From contig DATCMB010000018.1 in NCBI GenBank assembly GCA_036563615.1, positions 186,001 to 250,000 of the forward strand: a DNA stretch of 64,000 nt. Direction: 5' to 3'. The first letter of the stretch is position 1, and the number at the start of each line of letters is the position of its first letter. The DNA is from Candidatus Binatia bacterium. GTDB taxonomy: Bacteria; Desulfobacterota; Binatia; UBA12015. The translations under genes were made by a program, and so were the position numbers. Shown here piece after piece: positions 15,610 through 24,992 of the stretch. The notes under the pieces were generated by a model, which saw only the letters and a list, made by a program, of their open reading frames with translations, was not told the DNA's origin and searched no databases.

Positions 15610-17091
15610 TCAGGCGGTGGCGGCCGGCGCGCTGGCGCGCGGTCCCTCGGTGCGCGGCGGGCGCGCTTTCGCCTCGCTGCGCCGATGCCACATCGTCTTC
15701 AGGAACTGCTTGCCCTCGGCGAGCAGACGCGGACGCTCGTGCGCGTCGAAGACGATCTGCTTGAGCTTCTTCGTGATGTAGCGCGGGCGGAAGTAGAACT
15801 CGCGGTACGCACGCTCGACCGCCGCGTAGATCTCGTCGGCCGAGATCTCGGGGTAGCTGACGGTGCACTTCTGGTAGCCGCCGGCGTCGACGAGCGGATC
15901 GACCACCTCGTAGCCGTTCTTCTTGACGTAGTCGTAGAACTCCGTGCCGGGGTACGGCGAGGCGAGCGAGACCTGGATCGTCTCGCAGTCCATCTCCTTC
16001 GCGAACTCGATCGTCTGGCGGATGGTCTCCGGCGTCTCGCCGGGCAGGCCGAAGATGAACGTGCCGTGGATCAGGATGCCGAGCTTGTGGCAGTCCTCGG
16101 TGAACTGGCGCGCGCGACGGATGTCGACGCCCTTCTTGATGTTCTTCAGGATCTGCTCGTTGCCCGACTCGTAGCCGATCACGAACAGGCGGAGCCCGCC
16201 TTCCTTCATGATCTTGAGCGTCTCGAAGTCGACGTTGGCGCGCGAGTTGGTCGACCAGGTGTAGCCGAGCTTGCCGAGCTCCTGCGCGATGCGACGCGCG
16301 CGCTCGCGGTCCGCGGTGAAGGTGTCGTCGTCGAAGAAGATCTCGCGCATCTCGGGGAAGAGATTGCGCATGTTCTTGACCTCTTCGATGACGTTCTCGG
16401 GGCTGCGCGTGCGATAACGGTGACCCGTCGTCACCTGCGGCCACAGGCAGAAGGTGCAGCGCGCGGGGCAGCCACGTCCCGTGTAGAGCGAGACGTAGGG
16501 GTACTGGCAGTACGGCGAGTTGTACTTCTTGTAGTCGAGGTCGCGGGCGTAGACCTCGGTCACGAAGGGCAGCTTGTCGAGCTCCTCGCCGGTGAGCTCC
16601 GGACGGTCGGGGTTGTGGAAGATCTTCCCGTCGCGGCGATAGCTGATGCCGCCGATGGTGCTCCACTCGCGACCCTCGGCGACCTCCTTCATCGAGTAGT
16701 CGAACTCCTTGCGGCCGACGAGGTCGATCGCCTCGGAGGCCTGCAGGGTCTCCATGGGCTGCGCGGTCGCCTGGCCGCCGACCATCGCGATGATCGCGTT
16801 GCGATTCTTGGACTTGATCTTCTCGGCGGTCTCGGCGTCCTTGCGCAGCGACGGCGTCGAGGTGTGGATGACGACGAAGTCGTAGTCGGCGGCGATGGCC
16901 ACCGTCTCGTCCTGGTTGAGCCCCTCGGGCGGCGCGTCGAGCAGCCGGCTGCCGGGGATCATCCCGGCGGGGTAGGCGAGCCAGGTCGGGTACCAGAACG
17001 ACCAGACCTCGCGCTTGGCCTGGTAGCGCGAGCCGGCCCCACCGTCGAAGTCGTCGTACGACGGCGGATTGAGAAACAGCGTCTTCATCAT
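15610..17091 (-). CDS. hpnJ: Hopanoid radical SAM protein HpnJ
   Basis: A 493-residue B12-binding/radical SAM protein. It opens with MMKTLFLNPPSYDDFDGGAG, has a cobalamin-binding-like region to about residue 150, and a radical SAM core with GRGCPARCTFCLWPQ (CxxxCxxC) near residue 205. Conserved FFDDDTFTADRERAR and HGTFIFGLPGET follow. HpnJ converts glucosaminyl-bacteriohopanetetrol to the cyclitol ether, a ring contraction. Start: the first of two adjacent ATGs (17091), with GGGGAG eight bases upstream. It forms an operon with hpnI; the deacetylase expected between their reactions is encoded 6-8 kb away in the phosphonate operon. Confidence 0.92.
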   Translation of the reverse strand: MMKTLFLNPPSYDDFDGGAGSRYQAKREVWSFWYPTWLAYPAGMIPGSRLLDAPPEGLNQDETVAIAADYDFVVIHTSTPSLRKDAETAEKIKSKNRNAIIAMVGGQATAQPMETLQASEAIDLVGRKEFDYSMKEVAEGREWSTIGGISYRRDGKIFHNPDRPELTGEELDKLPFVTEVYARDLDYKKYNSPYCQYPYVSLYTGRGCPARCTFCLWPQVTTGHRYRTRSPENVIEEVKNMRNLFPEMREIFFDDDTFTADRERARRIAQELGKLGYTWSTNSRANVDFETLKIMKEGGLRLFVIGYESGNEQILKNIKKGVDIRRARQFTEDCHKLGILIHGTFIFGLPGETPETIRQTIEFAKEMDCETIQVSLASPYPGTEFYDYVKKNGYEVVDPLVDAGGYQKCTVSYPEISADEIYAAVERAYREFYFRPRYITKKLKQIVFDAHERPRLLAEGKQFLKTMWHRRSEAKARPPRTEGPRASAPAATA

Positions 17092-17310
17092 CGGTTGAGC
17101 TCCCCGGCGCCCCTCGGGCGGATCCCCTCTCCGCGTCGTCGCGCGCGTCACGCCCCGTCGCGCGCGCGAATCCCGTAAGAAAGCCGATTATAGCGGTCGG
17201 TCAGGCGAAGGCAATCGACCGCTCCGCGCGCGAAAGCCCGAAAATCCGCCGTTTTTCGGCGTCGGGAACCCCTGTCGAAGGCGGCGCGCTTCAGGTACAC
17301 GGCTTGCCCG

Positions 17311-18501
17311 ATGCGCGAGCCGGAGCGTGGCACCCTGCTGATTTTCCTGGCGCCCGAGGTCGATCCTGCGGCCACCTTCGTCGGGCGCGACCTGCTCGAT
17401 CGAGCCCGCGCGCTGGCCGAGGTCACGGGCCTCGCGCCGGCGCTGGTCTCGGACGGCCGACCGATCGGCCAGGCGCACGGCCTGAGTCGGCTCGAGCCCG
17501 GCGCGGCGTTGCCGACCGACGGCCCGGTCGTGCTGCTGCGCGCCGACGTGGCCTGCGTCGCCGGCGCGGTGCGCGACCTGCTCGCCGCCGACGGAGCGCC
17601 GCGCGCCGCGCGCGACGACCGCGGCCGCATCGCGCTCGTCCGCACGACCGCGACCGCGCTCGGGGGACGCGTCCCGTCGGACCTCGAGTCGGCGGCGGTG
17701 GAGGCCGAGGTCGACCCGCGCCAGGGCTGGCTCGGCGAGCGCCGCGTGCTGGCGCTGTCGTACGCGAAGCTCGGTACGGATCCCGACATCGCCGCGGTCG
17801 AGCGGACGCGCGTCGAGCGCGAGCTGCTCGAATCGCTCGACAACCCGCGCGACGGCTTCCTCGACCGGGTGCTGAACCGTCACCTGTCGCGGCCGCTGAG
17901 CCTCGAGCTCATGCGCCGTCCCGTGACGCCGAACCAGATCACGGTCGCCGGCGTGCTGCTCGCGTTCCTCGGCGCGGCGCTGATCGCCTTGCCAGGGATC
18001 TTCTGGCCGGTGCTCGGCGCGCTGCTGCTCCAGGCGACCGCGGTGCTCGACTGCGTCGACGGCGAGATCGCGCGCGCCAAGGTGCAAGAGACCGAGTGGG
18101 GCGAGTGGCTCGACATCACCTCCGACACGCTGATCCACATCGCGACCTTCCTCGGCATCGCGGTGCACGCGTGGCCCGAGCTCGGCACCGGCAGCGCGTG
18201 GGCGCTGGGTGCGCTGTTCGCGTTCGGCGGGCTCGCGTCGTTCGCGGTCGTGACCTACGCCGAGAAGACCGAGGAGCGCTGGAAGCCGCTCGACATCTGG
18301 CAGTCGCGCCTGCTCGCGACGATGCTCGCGACGCTCACGACGCGCGACACGAGCATCCTCGTGCTGCTCGCCGCCGTGACCGGGCTCCTCACCGAGCTGC
18401 TGATCGGCGCCGCGCTGGGCGCGCAGGTGTTCTGGTTCACCGCGCTCATGCTGCTCGCCGACCTGCTGCACCGCGCCGAGCAGGCGGCGAGCGCGCGCTG
18501 A
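17311..18501 (+). CDS. CDP-alcohol phosphatidyltransferase-family protein with N-terminal extension
   Basis: A 396-residue membrane enzyme. Residues about 185-390 are a CDP-alcohol phosphotransferase with the full signature DG-x2-AR-x8-G-x3-D-x3-D (DGEIARAKVQETEWGEWLDI, then TSD) and six hydrophobic segments. PVTPNQITVAGVLLAF precedes the first helix. Residues 1-170 resemble a degraded nucleotidyltransferase (LIFLAPEVD, LLRADVACVAGAV), as in inositol-phosphate cytidylyltransferase/transferase fusions. Members move a phospho-alcohol from a CMP-conjugate to a lipid or polyol. It is divergent from hpnJ with a 219-base gap and lies near an operon predicted to make CMP-AEP. Phosphonate transfer to a lipid is an attractive inference, but not demonstrated. 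Confidence 0.88.
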   Translation: MREPERGTLLIFLAPEVDPAATFVGRDLLDRARALAEVTGLAPALVSDGRPIGQAHGLSRLEPGAALPTDGPVVLLRADVACVAGAVRDLLAADGAPRAARDDRGRIALVRTTATALGGRVPSDLESAAVEAEVDPRQGWLGERRVLALSYAKLGTDPDIAAVERTRVERELLESLDNPRDGFLDRVLNRHLSRPLSLELMRRPVTPNQITVAGVLLAFLGAALIALPGIFWPVLGALLLQATAVLDCVDGEIARAKVQETEWGEWLDITSDTLIHIATFLGIAVHAWPELGTGSAWALGALFAFGGLASFAVVTYAEKTEERWKPLDIWQSRLLATMLATLTTRDTSILVLLAAVTGLLTELLIGAALGAQVFWFTALMLLADLLHRAEQAASAR

Positions 18502-18540
18502 CGCGATTCGGCCGCACGTCGCACGCGCGACGCGCGGCGC

Positions 18541-19743
18541 TCAGCCCGCTTCGTTGACGGCGTCGATCAGCATGCGCAGACGCCCGAAGCCCCTGCGCGC
18601 GAAGTGGAAGACGAGCCGCGGCAGGTGCGCGATCTCGGGCTCGCCCGCTTCCTCGGGCAAGGCCTGCGTCTGCTCGATGCGGCCCTTCGCGACGATGTCG
18701 CCGAACTCGTCGTTCAGCATCTCGACGACGTGCGGCGGGAGCGGCTCCGTCAAGCGAATCACCAGCCGGTCGCCGACGTAGCGCGACGAGTGGTAGCGCC
18801 GGTAGAAGCCGGTGATCTCCGCGATCGCGACGTCGAGGTCGTCGGTGATCTTGAACAGCCGCATGTCGGCCGGCGAGATCAGGTTCTCCTTCAGGAGGTG
18901 ATCCTCGACGTAGGCGCGCCAGGTCTGCCAGTAGGTGCCGCCCGGCGCGTCGATGAACACGACCGGCACGGGGCGGCTCTTGCCGGTCTGTAGCAGCGTC
19001 AAGCTCTCGAACCCTTCGTCGTGCGTGCCGAAGCCGCCCGGGAACAGCGCGATCGCGTCGGCCTCCTTCACGAACATCAGCTTGCGGGTGAAGAAGTACT
19101 TGAAGTTCACCAGCTTCGGATCGCGGTGGATGATCTCGTTCGGCTTCTGCTCGAACGGCAGCCGGATGTTGATGCCGAAGCTGCGCTCGCGTCCGGAGCC
19201 TTCCTGACACGCGCGCATGATGCCGCCGCCCGCTCCGGTGATGACCATCCAGCCGAGGTCGGCGAGTCGGCGGGCGAACTCGTGTGCTTGACGATAGGTC
19301 GGATGGTCCGGCGGCGTGCGCGCCGAGCCGAAGGTCGAGACCTTCCGGAACTGGCGGTAGCGCGCGAACACCTGGAACGCGTAGCGCAGCTCCTTGAGCG
19401 CCGCGTTCAGCAGCTTCATGTCGGCGACGCTGACGCGGTCGCGCAGCAGCTTCTGCGCGGTCTCGTTCATCTCCGCGGCGAGCTCGGCGACGATCTCGTC
19501 GCGGCTGCGCAGCGCACGCGCGTCGGGCGCGCGCGCCGCGGCCTCGGCGCCGAGCGCGTCCTCGGTCTCCATGCCGACGGTGACCGAGCCGTCGGGGATC
19601 GTCGAGCTCGGCTCGAGCGTGTCGTCGCGGTAGACCGCGCCGTCGGTGGCGACGGAGGGGCGTGCGGCCGGTGCGCGCCGCGGGCGCCGGCGCCGCGCGG
19701 GACGGCGGCGCTGCGGCGAGGATTCGGGATTTTCTTGACGCAC
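18541..19743 (-). CDS. LOG-family (TIGR00730) nucleotide-binding protein
   Basis: A 400-residue protein with a Rossmann-like LOG (lysine decarboxylase-like) core at about residues 130-300. It has VSTFGSARTPPDHP, ITGAGGGIMRACQEG and the hallmark PGGFGTHDEGFE. Core members are cytokinin riboside 5'-monophosphate phosphoribohydrolases or related nucleotidases. This one has a long arginine-rich N-terminus and a C-terminal extension, and belongs to the large bacterial variant of unknown substrate. The GTG start gives a basic low-complexity leader (RRRPARRRRPRRAP), so the true start could be internal. It is convergent with the CDP-alcohol transferase. Confidence 0.87.
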   Translation of the reverse strand: MRQENPESSPQRRRPARRRRPRRAPAARPSVATDGAVYRDDTLEPSSTIPDGSVTVGMETEDALGAEAAARAPDARALRSRDEIVAELAAEMNETAQKLLRDRVSVADMKLLNAALKELRYAFQVFARYRQFRKVSTFGSARTPPDHPTYRQAHEFARRLADLGWMVITGAGGGIMRACQEGSGRERSFGINIRLPFEQKPNEIIHRDPKLVNFKYFFTRKLMFVKEADAIALFPGGFGTHDEGFESLTLLQTGKSRPVPVVFIDAPGGTYWQTWRAYVEDHLLKENLISPADMRLFKITDDLDVAIAEITGFYRRYHSSRYVGDRLVIRLTEPLPPHVVEMLNDEFGDIVAKGRIEQTQALPEEAGEPEIAHLPRLVFHFARRGFGRLRMLIDAVNEAG

Positions 19744-19788
19744 GATTCATTGTCCCAGCGCGGTCGGGAGAATGCGAGTGGGGCGCCG

Positions 19789-19806
19789 GTTACAGTTTCG
19801 TTACAG
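19789..19806 (+). promoter_or_regulatory. Direct repeat GTTACAG x2 in the pseudouridine synthase leader
   Basis: GTTACAG occurs at 19789-19795 and 19800-19806, an 11-base period, i.e. one helical turn. The surrounding bases are AT-richer and non-coding in codon usage, which argues that the downstream gene starts at GTG 19826. Two in-phase copies could be a regulator binding site. No regulator is identified. Confidence 0.3.
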
Positions 19807-19825
19807 CGTTCGCGGAACCGCAGCC

Positions 19826-20545
19826 GTGGAAGCCCGCGCACCGGACGACGTCGCGCTCATCGATTTCACGTTCGTGTACGACGACGGCCGCGTCGTGGTC
19901 GTCGACAAGCCACCGCGTCTGCCGTCGACGGGCCGCGACCGCGACGATCCGCGCTCGCTCGAGCATCTGCTCGCGCGCCGGCTCGGGCGACGCGTCTGGG
20001 CGGTGCACCAGCTCGACGCCGACACCTCGGGCGTGATCGTCTTCGTGACGCGCAAGTCGCTGGTCGCGCCGTGGGCGCAGCGCCTCGCGCAGCACGGCGA
20101 GAAGACCTACCTCGCGATCTGCCACGGCACGCCCGACTTCGACGAGACGCTGGTCGACGCGCCGATCGCACCCACCGGACGGCGCGGGGTGCCGAGCTGG
20201 CGGATCGCGCGGCCGGGCGACGAGGGAGCGCGCAGCGCACGCAGCCGCGTGCGCGTGCGCGACGTCGCGGCGGGTCACGCGCTGCTCGAGGTGACGCTGC
20301 TCACCGGACGCACGCACCAGGCGCGGCTCCACGTGGCACACCTCGGCCTGCCGCTGGTCGGCGAGCGCATTTACCGAACGCCGCCGTCCGACGAGCACCC
20401 GCGTCACGCGCTGCACGCGCACGCGCTCACCTTCGACGACGGACGAGAGCCCGCTCGGCTCGTCGCGCCGCTCGCGCCCGACCTCCGCGAGCTCGCCGCG
20501 CGCCTCGGGCTGCGCGTTCCCGAGAGCGCCGTCGCTCGCGCGTAG
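19826..20545 (+). CDS. RluA-family 23S rRNA/tRNA pseudouridine synthase
   Basis: A 239-residue protein with the RluA catalytic motif HQLDADTSGVIVF (catalytic Asp) near residue 65, KTYLAICHG, and the C-terminal TLLTGRTHQARLHVAHLGLPLVGERIY. It isomerises specific uridines in RNA. No N-terminal S4 domain is present, so it is the short RluA type. An ATG at 19772 is in frame, but the 18 codons between it and GTG 19826 include tta, ttt, gtt and gga, unlike the rest of the gene. GTG 19826 is therefore preferred. The exact RNA target is not predictable. Confidence 0.85.
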   Translation: MEARAPDDVALIDFTFVYDDGRVVVVDKPPRLPSTGRDRDDPRSLEHLLARRLGRRVWAVHQLDADTSGVIVFVTRKSLVAPWAQRLAQHGEKTYLAICHGTPDFDETLVDAPIAPTGRRGVPSWRIARPGDEGARSARSRVRVRDVAAGHALLEVTLLTGRTHQARLHVAHLGLPLVGERIYRTPPSDEHPRHALHAHALTFDDGREPARLVAPLAPDLRELAARLGLRVPESAVARA

Positions 20546-20585
20546 GAGCGCTGCGCTACGGTCCGCTGCGGCGCCCGCGACGCTC

Positions 20586-21767
20586 GTGACCGCGTTGCCC
20601 GTCCCTGCGCGCGTTGATAGTCGAGAACGAGTGCAAGCGAGCAATCTCGCCGCGGCGCGTGACAAGCTGGCCGCGATCGGGCGTGAGCTCGGACAGATCT
20701 TCGTCGAGCGCAACGAGGTGATCGAAGGGGCGCTCGCGGCGCTGATCGCGCGGCAGCACGTCCTCCTGCTCGGGCCGCCGGGCACCGCGAAGTCGATGCT
20801 CGCCGACGAGCTCTGCCGACGCATCGAGGGCGCGCGCTACTTCCAGTGGCTGCTCACCAAGTTCACCACGCCGGACGAGGTGTTCGGCGCCGTGAGCTTG
20901 CGCGCGCTCGAGCAGGACGAGTACCGCCGCGTCACCACCGACAAGCTCCCCGAGGCGCACGTCGCCTTCCTCGACGAGGTGTTCAAGGCGAGCTCCTCGA
21001 TCCTGAATGCGCTCTTGACGCTGCTCAACGAGCGCCGCTTCCACAACGGCCGCGAGAGCGTCGCCGTGCCGCTGCTGACGCTCTTCGGCGCCGCGAACGA
21101 GCTGCCCGAGGAGGACGAGCTGTCGGCGATCTACGACCGCTTCCTGGTGCGCTTCGTCGTCGGCTACGTGGTCGAGGACTGGCGCTTCCTGCGCATGCTG
21201 CGCGCGCCGGCGCCGAGCGTCGGCGTGCGCGTGACGCTCGACGAGCTCGCGCTCGTGCAAGCCGCGGTCGACGAGGTCGACGTTCCGGACGGCGTGCTGC
21301 GCAGCATCGGGGATCTTCGTCGCGCGCTCGCCGAGCAGCAGATCGTGCCGTCCGACCGGCGCTTCCGGCAGAGCATCTCGCTGCTGCGCGCGCTCGCGCT
21401 TCTGCGTGGCAAGAGCGCGGTCGGCGACGACGAGCTGCTCTTCCTCGAGCACGTCCTGTGGCGCGACCCGGCCGAGCGCGCGACCGTCAAGGACGTGCTG
21501 CGCCAGCTCGTGCACGGCTTCGACGAGCAGGTGCAGGAGCTGATCTTCCAGGGACGCGAGCTCGGCGAGTACCTGTCGCGCACCTGGGAGTCGCGCGAGC
21601 AGCAGGCGCGCGCCCGCATCGAGGTCGAGACCAAGCTGCGCCGCATCCTCGAGCGGCTCGCGGACATCGAGCGCGCGGCGCGCGAGGCGGGTCGCGAGGT
21701 CGCGCGCGCGGCCGAGGCGCGACGCGAGATCGAGGCGCTGCGCCAATCGATCGCCGAGGCCGGCTGA
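20586..21767 (+). CDS. MoxR-family AAA+ ATPase (RavA-like)
   Basis: A 393-residue AAA+ protein. Walker A is GPPGTAKSMLADEL near residue 62, Walker B is AHVAFLDEVFKASSSILN, and the sensor-1 segment is LFGAANELPEEDELSAIYDRFLVRF. C-terminal helices are rich in Arg/Glu. MoxR ATPases act as chaperones with a VWA-domain partner to mature or disassemble metal enzymes or membrane complexes; RavA/ViaA is the best known pair. The partner follows 19 bases downstream. Start GTG at 20586. Confidence 0.92.
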   Translation: MTALPVPARVDSRERVQASNLAAARDKLAAIGRELGQIFVERNEVIEGALAALIARQHVLLLGPPGTAKSMLADELCRRIEGARYFQWLLTKFTTPDEVFGAVSLRALEQDEYRRVTTDKLPEAHVAFLDEVFKASSSILNALLTLLNERRFHNGRESVAVPLLTLFGAANELPEEDELSAIYDRFLVRFVVGYVVEDWRFLRMLRAPAPSVGVRVTLDELALVQAAVDEVDVPDGVLRSIGDLRRALAEQQIVPSDRRFRQSISLLRALALLRGKSAVGDDELLFLEHVLWRDPAERATVKDVLRQLVHGFDEQVQELIFQGRELGEYLSRTWESREQQARARIEVETKLRRILERLADIERAAREAGREVARAAEARREIEALRQSIAEAG

Positions 21768-21786
21768 TGCGTGCGGGGGACGCGCG

Positions 21787-23532
21787 GTGAGCCACCCGGA
21801 GCGCGGTAGCGGCGCGTCGCTCGACCCGCACGTCGTCGAGTCGGACTCCTACGACCGTGCAGCGATCGTGCGCCTGCGCCGCGGCTCGCAGGCCTGGCGC
21901 ACGCTCGACGAGGAAGGCTCGCGTCTGGTGCCGCACTTCCCGGCGCTCGTCGAGGACCTGTTCTGCGCGCTCTTCAAGTACAACGTCGTCCTGCTGCCGC
22001 CCGAGCGCACCGCGGCGAGCACCGCGTTCAACCGTCGCGTGCTCGCCGGCGTCGCGACCGGCCCGGCGTGGGAGATGCTGCGCCTGCACACGATCCTCGA
22101 CGAGGCGCGCGCCGGGCTCGGCGCGGTGCTGGTCGGCGAGGCGGTGCTGCGCGCGCTGCGCGAGGATCGCGTGCTGACGAGCGGCGACCTCCTCGACCTC
22201 TGGAACCTCGAGCGCGAGGAGGCGAACGCCGAGGAGGCGCAGCGCGAGGCGGAGGTCGGCCGCGAGCTCGCGGAAGAGCTCGCGCGCGGGGACGAGCCGC
22301 AGGCCGCCGAGGACGAGGCCGCGGAAGCCGACGGCGACGAGCAGACGGAGGACGCGCCGGCGGGCGAAGCGGACGAGAGCGGCGAGGGCGAGCCGAGCGA
22401 CGCAGAAGAAGGCGCGCGCTCGCGCACGACCGCGCGTCGGCGTCGCCGCGCCGCGAGCGCCGCCGCGCGCGCGATGCGCGAAGCCGCGCTCAAGGCGAAG
22501 CTCAGCGCGCACGGTGTCGCGGCGCAGCGCGAGCAGAAGCGGCGTCGCGTCGAGCGCGCGCTCGACCGCGTCGCGAAGCGCCTCGACGAGAAGCTGTTCA
22601 ACGCGGCCGCACAGGCGTCCTCTCGCGTCGCCGACCTGCAGGACGCGCTCGCGGCGTGGGGACGCGGCATCGGCGCCGGCGGACCGCGCGACCCGGGGCA
22701 GAGCATCGACCTCGGCCGGCGGCTCGCGGACAACGCGAAGATGCGCCGCCTCTTCCAGGTGTTCGGTCGCATGCGCGAGCAGGCGCTCGCGGTGCGGCGG
22801 CGCGCGCTCGACCGCACCGACGAGGAGCTCTACGAGATCCGCCAGGGGCGGGGTCTCGAGGACGTCGGCCGGCTGATCCCGCACGAGCTGATGGCGCTGT
22901 CGCACCCGCTGCTGCGACGCGACTTCCTGCGCCGCCTGCTCGACGGCGGCGTGCTGACCTACTCGCTGCGCGGTCTCGACCAGCGCGGGCACGGCCCGAT
23001 GGTGATCTGCCTCGACACCAGCTCGTCGATGGCGGGCGAGAAGGAGATCTGGTCGAAGGCGGTGACGCTGACCTTCGTCGAGCTCGCGCGACGGCGGCGG
23101 CGGCGCTGCCACGTCGTCTGCTTCTCGTCCGGCGAGCGCGGGCTGCGCGACTTCGACATGAACCCGGGCGCGTCGTGGTCGGTCGCGCTCGAGCGCACGC
23201 TGGATCTCGCCGAGCACTTCCCCGGTGGGGGAACCGACTACATGGCGCCGCTCGACGCGGCGGTGGCACGGCTCGCGGAGCGCGACATGCGCCGCGGCGA
23301 CATCGTGCTGATCACCGACGGCGAGTGCGAGGTCGATCCCGAGTGGCGCGAGCGCTTCCTCGAGCTCAAGCGCAAGAAGAATTTTGCGCTGTACTCGATC
23401 CTGATCGACGTCGCGTCGGCGCGCACGGAAACGGTACGGGCGCTGTCGGATCGCGTGTCGCTGGTCTCGGACCTGCGCGCGGACACGCGGCATCTGTTCG
23501 CCGAGCTCAAGCCGCGCCGGCGCGCGGCCTGA
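21787..23532 (+). CDS. VWA-domain protein, partner of the MoxR ATPase (ViaA-like)
   Basis: A 581-residue protein. The N-terminal 130 residues are helical, and residues about 150-220 are a strongly acidic then basic low-complexity linker (Glu/Ala/Asp then RRRRAA). The C-terminal VWA domain has the MIDAS motif CLDTSSSMAGEKE near residue 409, with GGGTDYMAPLDAA and ITDGECEV further on. It lacks signal or membrane segments. It pairs with the upstream ATPase in an operon, the standard MoxR-VWA arrangement, and probably presents a client to it. The client is unknown. Start GTG 21787. Confidence 0.9.
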   Translation: MSHPERGSGASLDPHVVESDSYDRAAIVRLRRGSQAWRTLDEEGSRLVPHFPALVEDLFCALFKYNVVLLPPERTAASTAFNRRVLAGVATGPAWEMLRLHTILDEARAGLGAVLVGEAVLRALREDRVLTSGDLLDLWNLEREEANAEEAQREAEVGRELAEELARGDEPQAAEDEAAEADGDEQTEDAPAGEADESGEGEPSDAEEGARSRTTARRRRRAASAAARAMREAALKAKLSAHGVAAQREQKRRRVERALDRVAKRLDEKLFNAAAQASSRVADLQDALAAWGRGIGAGGPRDPGQSIDLGRRLADNAKMRRLFQVFGRMREQALAVRRRALDRTDEELYEIRQGRGLEDVGRLIPHELMALSHPLLRRDFLRRLLDGGVLTYSLRGLDQRGHGPMVICLDTSSSMAGEKEIWSKAVTLTFVELARRRRRRCHVVCFSSGERGLRDFDMNPGASWSVALERTLDLAEHFPGGGTDYMAPLDAAVARLAERDMRRGDIVLITDGECEVDPEWRERFLELKRKKNFALYSILIDVASARTETVRALSDRVSLVSDLRADTRHLFAELKPRRRAA

Positions 23533-23709
23533 GCGGGGCGTCGCGCGCGGCGGCGTCTCGCGTCGTAACCGGCTTCTTTCGCCCCGTGCGCCGGGATATG
23601 AGCCGACGTAACCCACGTACGAGCGCCGAACCGCGCGCACCGATTCGGGTGCCCGCGACGCCGACGGCCCACGACGCGACGCTCGCCCGCGGCGACCAGG
23701 GAGGTGCTC

Positions 23710-24966
23710 ATGAACACCATCAAGCTTTCCGTCGCGCTCTCGCTCCTGCTGCTCGCACCGTTCGCGGCTCGGGCCGACGTCAAGCCAGGTGACAAGATCG
23801 GCCCGCAGAACGTCGCGCAGATCAAGGATCTCGTGTCGCCCGGCATCGTCTGGTGCGTCGAGCACGGCATGCCGATGACGATCGTCGAGACCAAGCCGAT
23901 CACGCTGCCGCGCGCCTATCGCGAGGCGACCGAGAAGTACTCGGGTCAGGTGAAGCTGTCGGCGGACGGACGCCGGCTCGAGGGCTGGGTCGCGGGCCTG
24001 CCGTTTCCCAACATCGACCCGAACGACCCGCTCGCGGCGACCAAGATCGCGTGGAACTTCGATCGCAGGTTCGCGATCACCGACGACTTCGACGCGCGCA
24101 ACTTCGACGCCGACGTCGGCACGGTCGAGAACGACCGGGAGATGACGATCGAGCGGCACTACCTGCTCGATCACCTGCGTCGGCTGATGTACGTCGGCCG
24201 GCTCTACGTCGATCCCAAGCCGGAGATGCCGAGCAAGGAGCAGGTGCAGTACCGCCAGTCGCTGCACCCGATCCTCGAGCCCTTCGACCTCAAGGGGGTC
24301 GGCGTGACGAGCTATCGCTATCTCGATCCGGACAAGCAGGACGACAGCTGGCTCTACCTGCCGTCGCTGCGTCGCGTGCGTCGACTGTCGGCCGCGCAGC
24401 GCTCCGATGCGCTCTTCGGCCAGGACACCGACCTAGACAGCTACTACGGCTACGACGGCCATCCGGCGTGGATGGACTGGACGTTCCTCGGCGAGAAGGA
24501 AGTGCTCGGCGTCATGCACGGGCGGAACTTCCCGGTGAAGTGGGCCGAGGGCCGCGGCAGCTTCGCGTTCGACGAGGACTGGGAGAAGCGCAAGGTGTGG
24601 GTCGTCGAGGCGCGCTCGAAGTTCCCGCAGTACGCTTACTCGAAGCGCATCATCTTCATCGACAAGGAAGCCTGGGTCGTCCTGTACTCGGACATCTATG
24701 ACCGCTCCGGCAACCTCTGGAAGGTGTGGGTGAACGACCACACGTTCCGCAAGGAGACGCCGGTCGGCAAGGTCAAGTATGAAGACGAGATGGCGTTCGG
24801 CCCGGCGATCATGATGGTCGACGTGCAGGCGTCGCACGCGACGCGGGCCGCGCTGCCGAGCCCGCGCTTCCCGGGCGAGGAAGGCCTGTACTTCAACCAG
24901 GGCGAGAAGTCCGGCACGACCGAGCAGTTCTTCACCATCGCTGCGCTCGTCGAGTCCGCGCGCTGA
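23710..24966 (+). CDS. Secreted DUF1329 protein
   Basis: A 418-residue exported protein. The signal peptide is MNTIKLSVALSLLLLAPFAARAD, cleaved around residue 23. The mature part is DUF1329: SWLYLPSLRRVRRLSAAQRSD, DLDSYYGYDGHPAWMDW, and KYEDEMAFGP near the C-terminus. DUF1329 proteins are LolA-like, found in the outer-membrane/periplasm of Gram-negatives, and are often near RND exporters and lipid or steroid catabolism genes; their role is undefined. A GGGAGG lies seven bases before the ATG at 23710, which is preferred over the GTG at 23704. Confidence 0.88.
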   Translation: MNTIKLSVALSLLLLAPFAARADVKPGDKIGPQNVAQIKDLVSPGIVWCVEHGMPMTIVETKPITLPRAYREATEKYSGQVKLSADGRRLEGWVAGLPFPNIDPNDPLAATKIAWNFDRRFAITDDFDARNFDADVGTVENDREMTIERHYLLDHLRRLMYVGRLYVDPKPEMPSKEQVQYRQSLHPILEPFDLKGVGVTSYRYLDPDKQDDSWLYLPSLRRVRRLSAAQRSDALFGQDTDLDSYYGYDGHPAWMDWTFLGEKEVLGVMHGRNFPVKWAEGRGSFAFDEDWEKRKVWVVEARSKFPQYAYSKRIIFIDKEAWVVLYSDIYDRSGNLWKVWVNDHTFRKETPVGKVKYEDEMAFGPAIMMVDVQASHATRAALPSPRFPGEEGLYFNQGEKSGTTEQFFTIAALVESAR

Positions 24967-24992
24967 GCGCCGCCGATCCCGAGGAGGGAGCC

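Noticed and set aside
21487-24267. A 926-codon minus-strand open frame opposite the MoxR, VWA and DUF1329 genes
   Set aside because: It crosses three well-supported plus-strand genes, and its composition mirrors their codon complement.
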